Assembly: GCA_027604705.1 (NCBI GenBank)
Contig: JADHYV010000020.1
Location: 124,001-188,000, forward strand
Length of the DNA stretch: 64,000 nt
Direction: 5' to 3'
From: Allomyces arbusculus
Lineage: Eukaryota > Blastocladiomycota > Blastocladiomycetes > Blastocladiales > Blastocladiaceae
Below the pieces are notes generated by a model, which was not told the DNA's origin, did not search any database, and worked only from the letters and a program-made list of their open reading frames with translations. Of the stretch, positions 49,721 through 60,700 are shown in pieces (positions within the stretch are counted from its first letter, which is position 1; each line of letters begins with the position of its first letter). A program made the translations under genes and the position numbers.

Positions 49721-51467
49721 ATGGCGGCCGCAGCAACCCCCGTCTCGACCGACGATCTCGCGCAGTTCATTCTGGACACGCTCGACCGCGACGGCGCGAT
49801 TGCGTCGTCGGCCGACTTGCGGTTCCAGGGGCAGGCCGTCGAGAACCAGGCGCTGCACGGCGCGCTGACCTCGCTCGAGCGCCGCGAGGTGCGCACCACG
49901 CCCGCTCATTCGAACGCGGCCAGGAATGAAACCTGACGCAGGCGGCCACACTACCTTCAGATGATCACGTACGAGACGATCGAGTTTGACAAGTGGGTGC
50001 TGACGGCCGAAGGTGCCGACATTGAGGCCAACGGCAGTCACGAGGCCAAGGTGTTCAACGCGATCCCTGCAGATGGGCTGGCGATTGGCGATTTGGGCAA
50101 GAAGGTCGGCGCCGAGTCGGCAAAGATTGGCCAGGGCAAGGCGTTCAAGAACAAGTGGATTGGCAAGGGCAAGGACGGCAAGCTGGTGCGGCTGGTCGCG
50201 ACGATTCGCGACGTGACGCAGGAGGATCTGGCCACGATCAAGAAGACGCACGCGCACCCGGACGCCAAGGTGCTCGCTGAGCTCAAGAAGCGGAAGCTGT
50301 GCGACAAGGAGTACGTTGGGCTCGACGCACTCGGTTTGGTTTCAAGATCATGAGGCAACGCTAACCCCGGCATCGAATTGCTAGAAAAGTGACCCACTAC
50401 CGCGTCGCCAAGGGCCCGCACTTCTCGACCGTCATTGTCAAGCAGGCGACCGACTTGACCGTTGACATGCTCCTGTCTGGCTCGTGGCAAAACCTCGACT
50501 TCAAGAAGTACAACTTTGACGCGCTCGGCCAGGAGCCGAGTGGTGGCCACTTGCACCCGCTCATGAAGGTTCGCGAGGAATTCCGGCAAATCTTCTTCGA
50601 AATGGGGTACGTGCTTATTTCGGTTGGACTTTCAACCGAGCGTCCGAGCATTCTGAATGACCAACGATTACCGCCAGTTTCGAGGAGATGCCGACCAACC
50701 GCTACGTCGAGTCGTCGTTCTGGAACTTTGACGCACTCTTCCAGCCGCAGCAGCACCCGGCGCGCGACATGCACGACACGTTCTTCCTCAAGAATCCAGC
50801 CACGTCGAACCGCTTCCCCAAGGCGTGCATGGAGCAGGTCAAGCAAGTGCACTCGACGGGCGGGTTCGGGTCAATTGGGTACGGCTACGACTGGAAGGAG
50901 GAGGAGGCCGAGAAGATGTTGCTGCGCACGCACACGACCGCCGTCTCGTCGAACATGCTCTACAAGCTCGCGCACCAAGAGGGCGGGTTCACGCCCGCCA
51001 AGTACTTTTCGATCGACCGCGTGTTCCGTAACGAGACGGTCGATGCGACGCATTTGGCCGAGTTCCACCAGGTGGAGGGCGTGATTGCCGACGTTGGGTT
51101 GACGCTCGGCGACTTGATTGGGTTCATCAACGTCTTCTGCCAGAAGATGGGCGTGACCAACATTCGCTTCAAGCCGGCCTACAACCCTTACACGGAACCG
51201 TCGATGGAGATTTTCTCGTACCACCAGGGGCTCGGCAAGTGGGTCGAGATTGGCAACTCGGGCATGTTCCGCCCGGAAATGCTGGGGCCGCTTGGGTTGC
51301 CCGATAACGTGCGCGTCATTGCCTGGGGGCTCTCGCTCGAGCGCCCGACCATGATCAAGTACGGCATCGACAACATTCGCGAGTTGCTCGGGCACAAGTG
51401 CGACCTGGAAATGATTCAAAAGAACCCGATTTGCCGACTCGACAAGAAGATGGGTCGCGAGAACTGA
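49721..51467 (+). CDS. FRS2: Cytosolic phenylalanyl-tRNA synthetase, alpha subunit
   Basis: Class II synthetase catalytic subunit of the alpha2beta2 enzyme. Exons 49721..49888, 49961..50310, 50385..50606, 50678..51467 give 509 residues, matching the eukaryotic length. N-terminal winged-helix DNA-binding-like domains ([31 protein letters not shown]) precede the catalytic core: [17 protein letters not shown] (motif 1 region), [52 protein letters not shown] (motif 2), and [15 protein letters not shown] with [15 protein letters not shown] (motif 3). Introns of 72, 74 and 71 nt have donors GTGCGC, GTACGT and GTACGT. Confidence 0.96.
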
Positions 51468-51777
51468 GCCAAGTGCCGAGTCGCTGTTTGGTCGCGTCGC
51501 GCTCGCTTGCCTCAGTAATCGGTCGTTTCTTGTTGATTTTTCGTTTGCAAATGAATAATTTTGCACCGTGGTCGTGTTGTCTTGTCTTGGTGTTTCCGTA
51601 GCTTTGATAAATCTGCTGTTGCTCGTGGGCTCTGTGGCTGCTGTTCGCTGCGCTCGATGCAAGTTGCGATCGCCATTTCGATCAGTCGCGGCCCACAACA
51701 ACACCCGTCACTCCAACTTTGTACTTTTCGATATTTTAACCGTCAACGCCCCATCAACTGCTGCAAGTTGCTGCAAA
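51468..51777. other. Intergenic, no gene seen
   Basis: 310-bp AT-richer spacer, presumed 3' UTR of PheRS alpha and promoter of the lipoate ligase. Confidence 0.5.
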
Positions 51778-53289
51778 ATGGCCGCTCGAGATATCCGTTG
51801 CTTCATTTCGCGCATCACCGACCCATTTGTCAACTTGGCCGTCGAAGAATGGTGAGTGGGGCAATTGACACCATACAATCACGGCACAATGATCGCGTCG
51901 CTTCAAGTAATTTGCTGACCGTCATCCATGCGGGAAATCTTCTTTTTAAGGCTCTTCCGGACCACGCCCATTCATTCGCATGTCCTGCTGCTCTGGCGCA
52001 ACACGCCGACCGTGGTCATTGGCCGTAACCAGAACCAGTGGAAGGAGTGTAACGTGCACGCGCTTGAAGCCGATAATATCCCGTGGGTGCGCCGCAAGTC
52101 GGGCGGCGGGACCGTGTACCATGTCCGTATCTTCCGTGACGTGCAAACCCAGTCTTCACGGCCGTCGACACTGACGGTGGTGCTCCGCGGATAGGACCTC
52201 GGCAACTCCATCTACTCGATTATCGAGCCGCGCGAGTCCTTTACGCGGCGCAAGAACGCCGAGCTCGTGACGCGCGCACTGCACCATCTCGACGTGCCCG
52301 CGGCCGTCAACGACCGGCACGATATCGTCGTGGATGGGCGCAAAGTATCTGGGTCGGCATTCAAGCTTACGTCGCGCCGCGCTTACCACCACGGCACGAT
52401 GCTGATTGACGCAAACCTCACGTCACTGCGCAAGTACCTCAAAATCGATCGTCCGCGACTCGTTACCAAGGGCGTGCCGTCGGTGCCGTCGCCCGTGACC
52501 AATTTGCGCGAGTTTTCCATGACGGTTGACCATACGGGGTTTTGCGAGGCGGTTGTGGATGAGTTTCGCCGCGCGCATGATTTGGGGTACTTGAAGGTGC
52601 GCTGTTCGAGAGACGGTCGCGATGAGACCGTCCAATTCTGATGCCACGTTTAACTTGATCTAGCCCGAAGTGATTGAACCCAGCATCGTCGACTCGGAGC
52701 CGCACGTCAAGGCCGCACTGGACGAGTTGACGGTGCGCGCAACCTTTTCCACCCGTTCTCCGCTAGCGTCGTGCTCATTTGCCGACTCTCTCCTGCTGCC
52801 CATAGTCGGACGAATGGCGCCTCGGACAAACACCCGAGTTTACGCACGAGATTCATCTCGACCACGCTGTTCGTGCTCGCGATTCCGTTGCTGTCTTTAT
52901 TGGTCCATGTCGCGCACACCAAGCTAACTTAATCCTGCCAACACTCTCCACCCGCTACCGTAGATCCTGAACGTGCACTGCCGCGGTGGCCAAGTCACGG
53001 CAGCGTCGTGCCAGTGGACCGCGCAGCCCGACGATCTGTTTGCCGCTGGTCTCGAGGATTTCTCCCAGTGCTTGATCGGTTCGTTGTCTGCTGGATCTGG
53101 GGTCCCTCTTGTGCATCGTTCGCAGCTGACGTTTTCCCCCAAAACGTTCCAGGCCAATGGTACCACCCCAAGTCGCTCCAAGGCGCCTGGACGCGATTCG
53201 TGACGATGCAAAACGGCGCGATCCAGGAAACGCACCCGACCATGGTGGAGCTGCGGCGGTTTGTCCACCGGCTCGCCGCGGAGATGTAG
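51778..53289 (+). CDS. LIPT1: Lipoate-protein ligase / lipoyltransferase (LIPT1/Aim22-like)
   Basis: Mitochondrial enzyme that attaches or transfers the lipoyl group to E2 and H proteins of 2-oxoacid dehydrogenases and glycine cleavage. Seven exons: 51778..51851, 51951..52122, 52195..52596, 52664..52732, 52806..52892, 52964..53078, 53153..53289; 351 residues. Motifs: DPFVNLAVEEWLFR, LLLWRNTPTVVIGRNQNQWK, VRRKSGGGTVYHDLGN (substrate-binding glycines), RHDIVVDGRKVSGSAFK (catalytic-type Lys) and WRLGQTPEF. The donor of intron 5 is uncertain: 52893 (GTCTTT) keeps the human LIPT1 spacing between TP.F and the next strand, whereas 52869 (GTTCGT) is a commoner donor in this window and would drop eight residues. 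No obvious long presequence. Confidence 0.9.
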
Positions 53290-53332
53290 ACGTGCGTGTA
53301 GAAACCGAAAGATCTCAGATACATTTGACCTG

Positions 53333-54758
53333 CTAGGACCGCTTCCGGTACACAATCACGATCACGCCAAACCGATACCCTAGTGGTAACACGGCCTCGA
53401 TATCAAACGCGGTCGCCATGCGGTCAAAGAACGCGTCTTCCTCGGCAGTCGTAAGCCCGCGACTCTTGTACCCGAATACGACCAAACCGTCGGGCCGCAC
53501 CGACCCTAGGATTGTGGCCCACAGCGGGTCGAAATACTCGGCTTCGTAGAGCACGTCCGAGCACACGAGCAGGTCGACGGGACCCGTCGGTCGCGGGACG
53601 TGGGCAGCAAACTGACCATCAAAGTGAAGTGGGCTGCCCCACCAGAGCGACCCAACGTGAATGTTGGTGCGGCCCGCGCAGTTGCCGTACATGAGATCGA
53701 GCGCGTCGGGCACGTCCGTGCAGTAGACGGTGCACGTCGGGAGGATGGTAGAGACGACCGTCGCGAGGAAGCCGGTGCCGCTGGAGAGGTCGAGCGCCGT
53801 GGTGATGGAAGAGTTTGTGCACAAGAGGTGGGGGAGGGCGCGGCCGACAATCACGGCTGAGTCCCAGACTTTGCCTGTGGGTGGAGAACAACCAATAATC
53901 AGTATTGATGTTGCTCTCCACAAGTGAAGAGGAAATAACGGACCAGGGATTCCAAACCCCCACTCTTCTCGGATCAGCAGCTCATCCTTGATACCGTCGC
54001 CTCGGTTCACTGCAAACCGGCGGAAAACATCAACCACGTCCTCGTCCGATCGGTTCACCCCAAACGGGCCGATCAAGACGCCGAGGCAATCATCAAAATT
54101 GGTCGTGATTTGCACAAACATCGACTCGCGGTCTGGCACTGGCAACGACTCGAGATGACCGCAGAGCCTCGCCACTTCGATCTCCACTTCGACCATGCCC
54201 TTTCCCGACTCGGCATTGAGACTTGCGGGAGAGACGTTAATCAAACAATTCCGCAGCACGCCAGAGTCGATCGCGGTGTCAACGAGCTGACCGCCGCGGA
54301 GTGTCCCAGAACGCAGCGTGGCGAACAATTTGACAGGGCGCGACGGCAGCGTCTTGCGCGGGTGCAGACCAAGCTCATTGACGGCCACGACGCGAATATC
54401 CAGGCGCACGCGACCAGAATTGCTTGACATGAGCAGCGACTTGAGGTTCGCGGACGGGTACGTCAACGGGAACAGTCGATACAGATGTCTTGTGGCAAGG
54501 GCGGTGTTGGCTGTGGTCGCATCGTCTCCTGCACTCGCGCCGCCGCCAAACTAGGTGGAGAAGCAGCAGAATGACCATTCAGATCAGGATCTGCGATGGC
54601 GACAATTGGCCGTGATCGTCTGATGTCTGCTGGAAGTTTGGCTTCGATGACGGTCGCGCTATATCCAATGACCGTGCAAGTACCGATGGGAAACTCGGGG
54701 CATATTTTCGGAGAAGTCGTTTTGTTCGATCATCCAATGCATCAAGTGAAGCATTCAT
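53333..54758 (-). CDS. METTL21/EFM-type protein methyltransferase
   Basis: Exons 54758..54684, 54550..53944, 53874..53333 give 407 residues. Seven-beta-strand SAM methyltransferase of the Methyltransf_16 group: GKVWDSAVIVGRAL (the VW.SA block, rebuilt across intron 2), SAM motif I LDLSSGTGFLATV, acidic post-I TDVPDALDLM, motif IV VDLLVCSDVLYEAE and a C-terminal FGVIVIVYRKR. Family members methylate lysines in elongation factors, chaperones or ribosomal proteins; this substrate is unknown. The N-terminal 200 residues are an extension without a recognised domain. The first exon (MNASLDALDDRTKRLLRKYA) joins in phase 0 via a GTACTT donor. Its 3' end is 43 bp from the lipoate ligase stop, convergent. 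Confidence 0.8.
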
Positions 54759-55025
54759 GGCTGCGGCTTCGAAAGTCGAACCCAAGTGCGCGCACAGGGA
54801 CGCCAGGCGTCTGCAGCTGATGTGTTTTTTGCGATTTGTAGCCAGGCCACTCTGTCTCGCCAGTGGTCCTCATACTTGAAATTGAGGGAAGAATACAGGG
54901 TAGCAGAATGAATCAAGATGGATATTTCCCTTGGTCAGTACGCCAGTTCGGCATCCCATTCCCGCCCCACCGTGTCGCGCCCAGCGCGACGCAAGCTTGC
55001 AGTCTCTCGCCCCTCTACCGCTCGC

Positions 55026-56971
55026 CTAGTCCGAAATATAGCCCTCGCCCTCACCAAAGCTAAACTCGGACGCGTACTCGGCAGTCCCCGCGGCACCCGT
55101 GGTGCTAATCTCATCGAGCGCGCCGAGCGCCTCGGAAAAGAAATCCACGGGCGCGCGACGGGGACTGCCATTGGTCGCCGCCGCCATCCCCCCACGCGTT
55201 CCCGGTGCGAGCTTGTTAGGCGACCCCGTCACGGACCCGCGCGTCGACCGCGTAATCGTGCTCGCGTCGTCCGCCCCACCACCACCCGCGCGACTCTTGA
55301 CGCTCGGCGCGAGGTACCGCTTCGCCGGCGACCCGGGCGCCGACGACCCCGACGTGGCCCCGCGGTCGCTATCGACAAGCACGTTGATCCCGCCTGAGCA
55401 CTTGATATCGAGCTGCACGTCGATCGAGTCGCGGAAAAACTTGAAGTCGTGCAGTTCCTGGCGCAACTGCTGGTGGCGCGCCCAGCTGAAGAGGAAGTGC
55501 GTCGCGTCGCCCGACTGCTGGTAGGTCAAAAACTGTTCGAGACGCGCGATTTCGCCGGCTTGGCGACGCAATTCGCACTCGTCACTGGCGAGCACGTCGA
55601 TCTTGCGCTTCGTGATGGTCTTGAGTTCGGCCATGGCGCGCTTGTAGATGTCCTCGATCTGTTGCTGGATCGCGGCCGCGTGCTTGTCGAGGCTCTTGGC
55701 GCGCGCCGAGAGGGATGCGAGTTGGTTGTCGATGGCCTGCTTGCGGCTCGCCAGGATGTTGTCGGGCTAAAATGATAGAGCAAAATCACTCGGTGAGCCG
55801 ATGCGATCAAAACGGAGCGAGCTCGCTCAATACAGGAGAGTAACACGTACGACTTGCGCGTCCGACATGACCGTCTGGTAGGCCTCGGCGACGCTTACGA
55901 GCTTGTGCTTGGCGGCCTCACCCGACGAGTGATGACCGACCATTTTGCAGTGCACGCACACGGGCACGTGGCATTGCGAGCAGAAAAACTCAAACAACTT
56001 GTCGGGATGGTGCCGGCAGTGACCAAACACGTCCATACCCTTGCCAATCGGCGTGCGAATGTGACGCGAGACGAGCTTGTTGGCACTGTGTAGTTGAGTG
56101 TCGCACTTTTTGCACAAGTTGGCCGAGTCGGCCGCGCAGTAGAAGTCGGCCAGCGCCGACTCGCAGTTGTCGCATTGCGGTTTCTGTTCAAGACGGGGCC
56201 AACGAAGTCAGGTAAAGCAGCCGCACGGAAAAGACGGTAAAACGACGGCACGTACCTCGCGGATGCGCCTTTCTTTGACTGGGTCGTACTCGTACTGGAC
56301 CAGGTACATGGGGAGGACCTGCGCCGCGTTCGAGATGAAATACTCGTGGTAATAGTCGTTGTGGTTGCCGTCAGCGTCCTCGCGGTCGACTACGGCGAGG
56401 ATCAGGTCAGATATCCTTTGCTGCGCAACTCAATCGAGCGAAAGAGCAATGAACCGGGCAGGTAGTAGCTGTCGTAGCCTTCCGGGATTGGCTCCCGCGC
56501 CGCGTTGTCCGGGTCATTCAGATAGGCGCGGCCGATGCCGACTTTGCACAAGATGGCCTTGTGAACTGTCTTGGTCTCATCTTCTAGCGGACCGAGATGA
56601 GATTCGGAGCACGGTGGGTATGCGTCAGCATTCGGCGGTGCGCTTGCTGAAAGGACATCAAAGCACGCACGTTGTGCCGACCGGATCGCGCCAATCCCGA
56701 CACGAATGCCCGGCGCATTGGCGGAAAAGACAAATCCGCGGCGCACAACCTCCTCCTCGGCGTTGCCCGGCGGGAAGTGGGCCGGGTCGACCCAGGTGTC
56801 GAGTGTCAAAATGTCGCGGCATCGGCGCTCGAATTGGACCGTGTTGTGCGGGTTGGAGAGAGCATGGACGGTGAGGAGGCGCGCCGAGGACGCGTGCAGG
56901 CACAGCTGCAGAAAGTATTCGAGGTAGGCAAACTGCGGGCTGCTCGACGAGAGCGGCGTCTTTTCGGACAT
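55026..56971 (-). CDS. PARP-like domain plus CONSTANS-type B-box protein
   Basis: Exons 56971..56455, 56389..56256, 56183..55851, 55766..55026 give 574 residues. The N-terminal 215 residues resemble the second half of a PARP-type ADP-ribosyltransferase fold: AILCKVGIGRAYLND, PEGYDSYYLPVDREDADG, YHEYFISNAAQVLPMYLV; catalytic residues are not certain and activity is only a possibility. Then a B-box whose spacing is that of plant CONSTANS-type boxes (CDNC, Y-C-AAD-SANLC-KKCD, LHSANKLVSRH), a second animal-type B-box (CRHHPDKLFEFFCSQCHVPV), a coiled coil (KQAIDNQLASLSARAKSLDK) and a disordered Ser/Gly tail. Intron 1 has a weak donor (GTTCAT), but its removal gives the continuous PARP-like block. 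Confidence 0.72.
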
Positions 56972-57730
56972 TGTGGCGGGGGCACGAGCGAGACGAGCAG
57001 GACGAGCGGGCGGCGACGAGCGGGCGGGTGGGGGACGGCGAGAGATGGCGATTGCGGGCAGTTGCGACGACACTGGTGCTGGTGCTGCGGCAGGACAACA
57101 GCGAGATCAACGTCGGGAGATCAGGGTCCGGCCGCGAGGTGGAGGGGAGGGATCGAAGCTGAGGACAAGAGAGGCCCGACAAGGCGATTGGCCCCGGACG
57201 CGACCCTGTGACCGTCACAGAGAGCGTGCCCGCTGCTCGCTGCCCGCGCCACAGGATTGGTGCCGTCATTCACACTGTCCTGCCATCGCGCCGTCTTGCC
57301 CAGCTCACACGATTTCCGAGTCCGCTGGAGCCGGACCGCCGGCTCGACGAGCTGTTCTCCAGTTCCTCGTCTCCTCTCTGCTGGTCGCCAGCATCGCACC
57401 ACGATCTGCACCAACGGCGCCGCCAACCAACTGCGCGCAACGGGTGGGACGGCCGACCGACGCCGCCGCCGCTGCCCTGCAAAAGGCGGCCGGCCACAGC
57501 ACACGGTGGTGACCATCAGAGACCAGCACGGACCGACACCGACCAGCCCGTTCAGCGCAGCAAGATCGCTACCCCCGCACTTGCGGCCCAGCGCCCCATC
57601 TTTGCGCCGGCCGGCTTTTCCGCTCGAACCGCGCGCGCATCCAGCATTGCCCAATTTGCCGCGCGCTGAACTGGTCTGAACAGCACAGGCCAGCTCGACA
57701 TTCTCCCACACAAGTCGCTGCAGCAGCACC
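56972..57730. promoter_or_regulatory. Divergent promoter region, B-box / TPR-RS genes
   Basis: 759 bp between divergent start codons. GC-rich open frames on both strands lack supported starts; no motif singled out. Confidence 0.4.
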
Positions 57731-60700
57731 ATGACCGAACCAACGATCCAGCAGCAAGTCCGGAAGCTGGTCGCCAAGCCAGCGTTGGCTCGCCAGATCA
57801 GCGTTTGGGCCAGCAAGTATGGCAGCGACTTACCGCCATGGGCACCACCGCCGCCAGTCTGCAACGCTCCGGCAAATGGAACGAGTATGAGACCCACTCG
57901 CACTTAGCCAGCGCTGACCACAACAACAACGACACCGATTCTGGGCCGGGTCTTGACTGTGGTTGCTCGTCGTTTCTCCGTAGACGGCACGGCAACGCCC
58001 AACCAGGGCGACGACATTACGCCGCTCGCGCCGCTCTTTGACCTATCACGGCTGACGCTGCCGGTCCACATTGACGTCGACGCTCTCGACGCTGAGGGCG
58101 CCAACCCGGACGCGCTGCACCAGTGGACCAAGGGATTTGGCATTGGCGTGCAGGCCTCGTTTCTCGAGGTCAATTGGGACCGCGGTCGCCCGCGCCAACG
58201 CGATCCTGTGACTGTCGCTGCCGACGCTGCCGCCACCAACGCACCAAGCCCGAGTGCAGGTGAGCCCGGTGATGACGACGGCGACGGCGGCGAACTCGAC
58301 GGCTACGAGCATCTCCTCGAGGACTACATTGGGCTGCGCAACCACCAAAATCTGGCGTGGGCGGACCAAAAGTACGCCGTGGATTCTCTTGAACGGTGGA
58401 GACGGGGCGACGCGATGCCATCTATTACTTGCCAAACAAGTTTGGTCGTTTGCGGCCCTTGTCCACACCACTGTCCACTCCATTCCTGTCTGTGCATTTG
58501 AAATCTGATCAGTTGTGCCCTCGCCGCCATATGTTCTTTCTTTCAGCCTCACCGAAGGGCTCAACCTGGAGCACCGTGGCCACGACCAAAAGGCGCTCAA
58601 GTGCTTTTCGACCTCGATTGAAATCTTCCCCAAGCACCTCCGCGCGTGGGTCGCGCGATCACGTCTGTACGTTGTTCGGCTAGCCTTCGCATTCCTGGAC
58701 CCGCCCGATCTGGTCACTGACGTTGCGTATACGATAGTCAACTCAAGCTCGGCGCGTACTCAGAAGCGCTCGACGATCTACGCCATGCCCTTGATCTCGA
58801 CGCCAACGACGCCGACGTGCGTGACCTCGTCGAGCAGTTTGGCATGTCGAATGCCGACTTAGACGCAGTCGCCCTCGTGGCGAGCCCGCTCGTTACCCGC
58901 GTTGCGAGCGCCGATGGGGACCACATGGACCTGGATGGAGAGGACGCGGCTGCACCGCACTTGTCCGACGCCAAGTCCATGGAGGACGTGCGCGGTCCGC
59001 CCGAAATGCCTCCAATCAGTCGCAGCTCGGAGAGCGTCGCGGATGGCGACGATCAGTTGGCGTCCCAACTCGGACCGCACCAGGACATTGTCGAGACAGA
59101 ACTTGACTCGATGGCCGTATCCGCGCGAGGCGGCACGTCAAATGGGTTCCCGACTCCGTTGGGCGCCAGCATGGACACGCCGCCGGCATTAGCGACGAGC
59201 CGAGACGCGCGCCGGCGCTCGGTACTGCCGCATGAAGTCGAGGCCGCTTTTCGCCACCAGGCGGAAGGGCGCATGGACGAGCCGGATGGTGCGCTGCGCG
59301 ATGCCGGGTTCCCTGGCGCGGTTTCGCATCCACCACGACGTGACGCACCCCGCTCGCCTCGGTCCCGGCAAAGCGCACCCCGCTCCCCGCGCGAGTTTAA
59401 CCTACCATTTCGAGCATCTCGTGGCTCTCCGTCGCCATCGCGCCGGTCCGACCGCGGTCGCGACCGTCGACCAATGGATGCACGATCCTGGTCGCCCGAT
59501 CGCGGGCCAATGGATACACGGTGGTCTCCAGGCCGTCGGCCCGTGGACTCGATTCAGTCGCCGAGTTTTCGATCGATCAACGCGCGCGACTCGCCCGATC
59601 GCCGCCGATTGGCGAATGGGCACGGTTCGCCCCGCGAGATGCTGCAGAACTCGCGCGGATCGCGACGTGGCGACGAGGGGGCTCGGAAAGACCGGCACTA
59701 CGAGGACGAACGCGGCAACCATCGCAGGGATCGTGACGACAATGTGAGCCACTACATGCCACGCGGCGAGGAGCAGCCCCGACGGGCTCGACTGGACGAG
59801 GACGAGCGTGGCAACCGCCGACGCCCTCGTGACGATAACGAGGGCCACAACACGCGACGAGGCGACGACTGGCCCCGAAGGGATCGACTAGACGAGGGCG
59901 AGCGTGACGTTCGTCATCGAGCTCGTGACGAGGATGGCCGTGAGGGTCGTCGCCGGGACCGTAGCGACGAACACCATTACGAGACGCGTCGCGATTCCTG
60001 GTCAGAAACTCGCGCGCGGCCACGACCACGCACGCGCAGCACTTCGCTGCGCTCGCGACCCAGGACCTCTCTGTCACCGGATGCGCGACTCTCATCGCGG
60101 ACCAACTGTGCCGACTCTCCCCCTCGATCGTCCCGAGACGATACGGGCCGACCGCGATCGGGGGAGAGGACGCGCGATTCTCGCCGGTCGTCGCGCCGGC
60201 CTCATTCTCCAGCGCATCGGTCGAGGTCCCCGGGCCCGAGTGGCACGTCGCGGAGGAACAATTCCCGGCTCCGGTCGCCCATGCTCCCACCGCGCTCGCC
60301 CGCGTCAACCCGTGGCCGTGGCCGTGATCGGTCGCTTCGGCGCTCCCACCCGCCCACGCTCGACACGTACGTCCCCGCTCGACCGGAGGCCCAAGGAATG
60401 TACCCGCCCCCTCGTTCGGCATCGCGGCATCGGCGCGATTCCCGTGGCCGGCGTTCCACATCTCCGCCGGCTCCACCGCGCCGCCCGCCGTCGCCGCTCC
60501 CTTCGCGCGACCAATCCCGGCCTCCCAAAGACCGGCCTCACTCGTTACCTCGACACCCGGCCTATTCGGTCTCGCGGTCGCGGTCGCGGTCGCGATCGCG
60601 GTCCCTCTCTCGCTCGAGGTCCCGATCCCGGTCGCGGTCGCCGCAGAAGCATTCGTCCTCCCGGCCCGAGTCGCGACGACCGTACAATCGTGACAATGAC

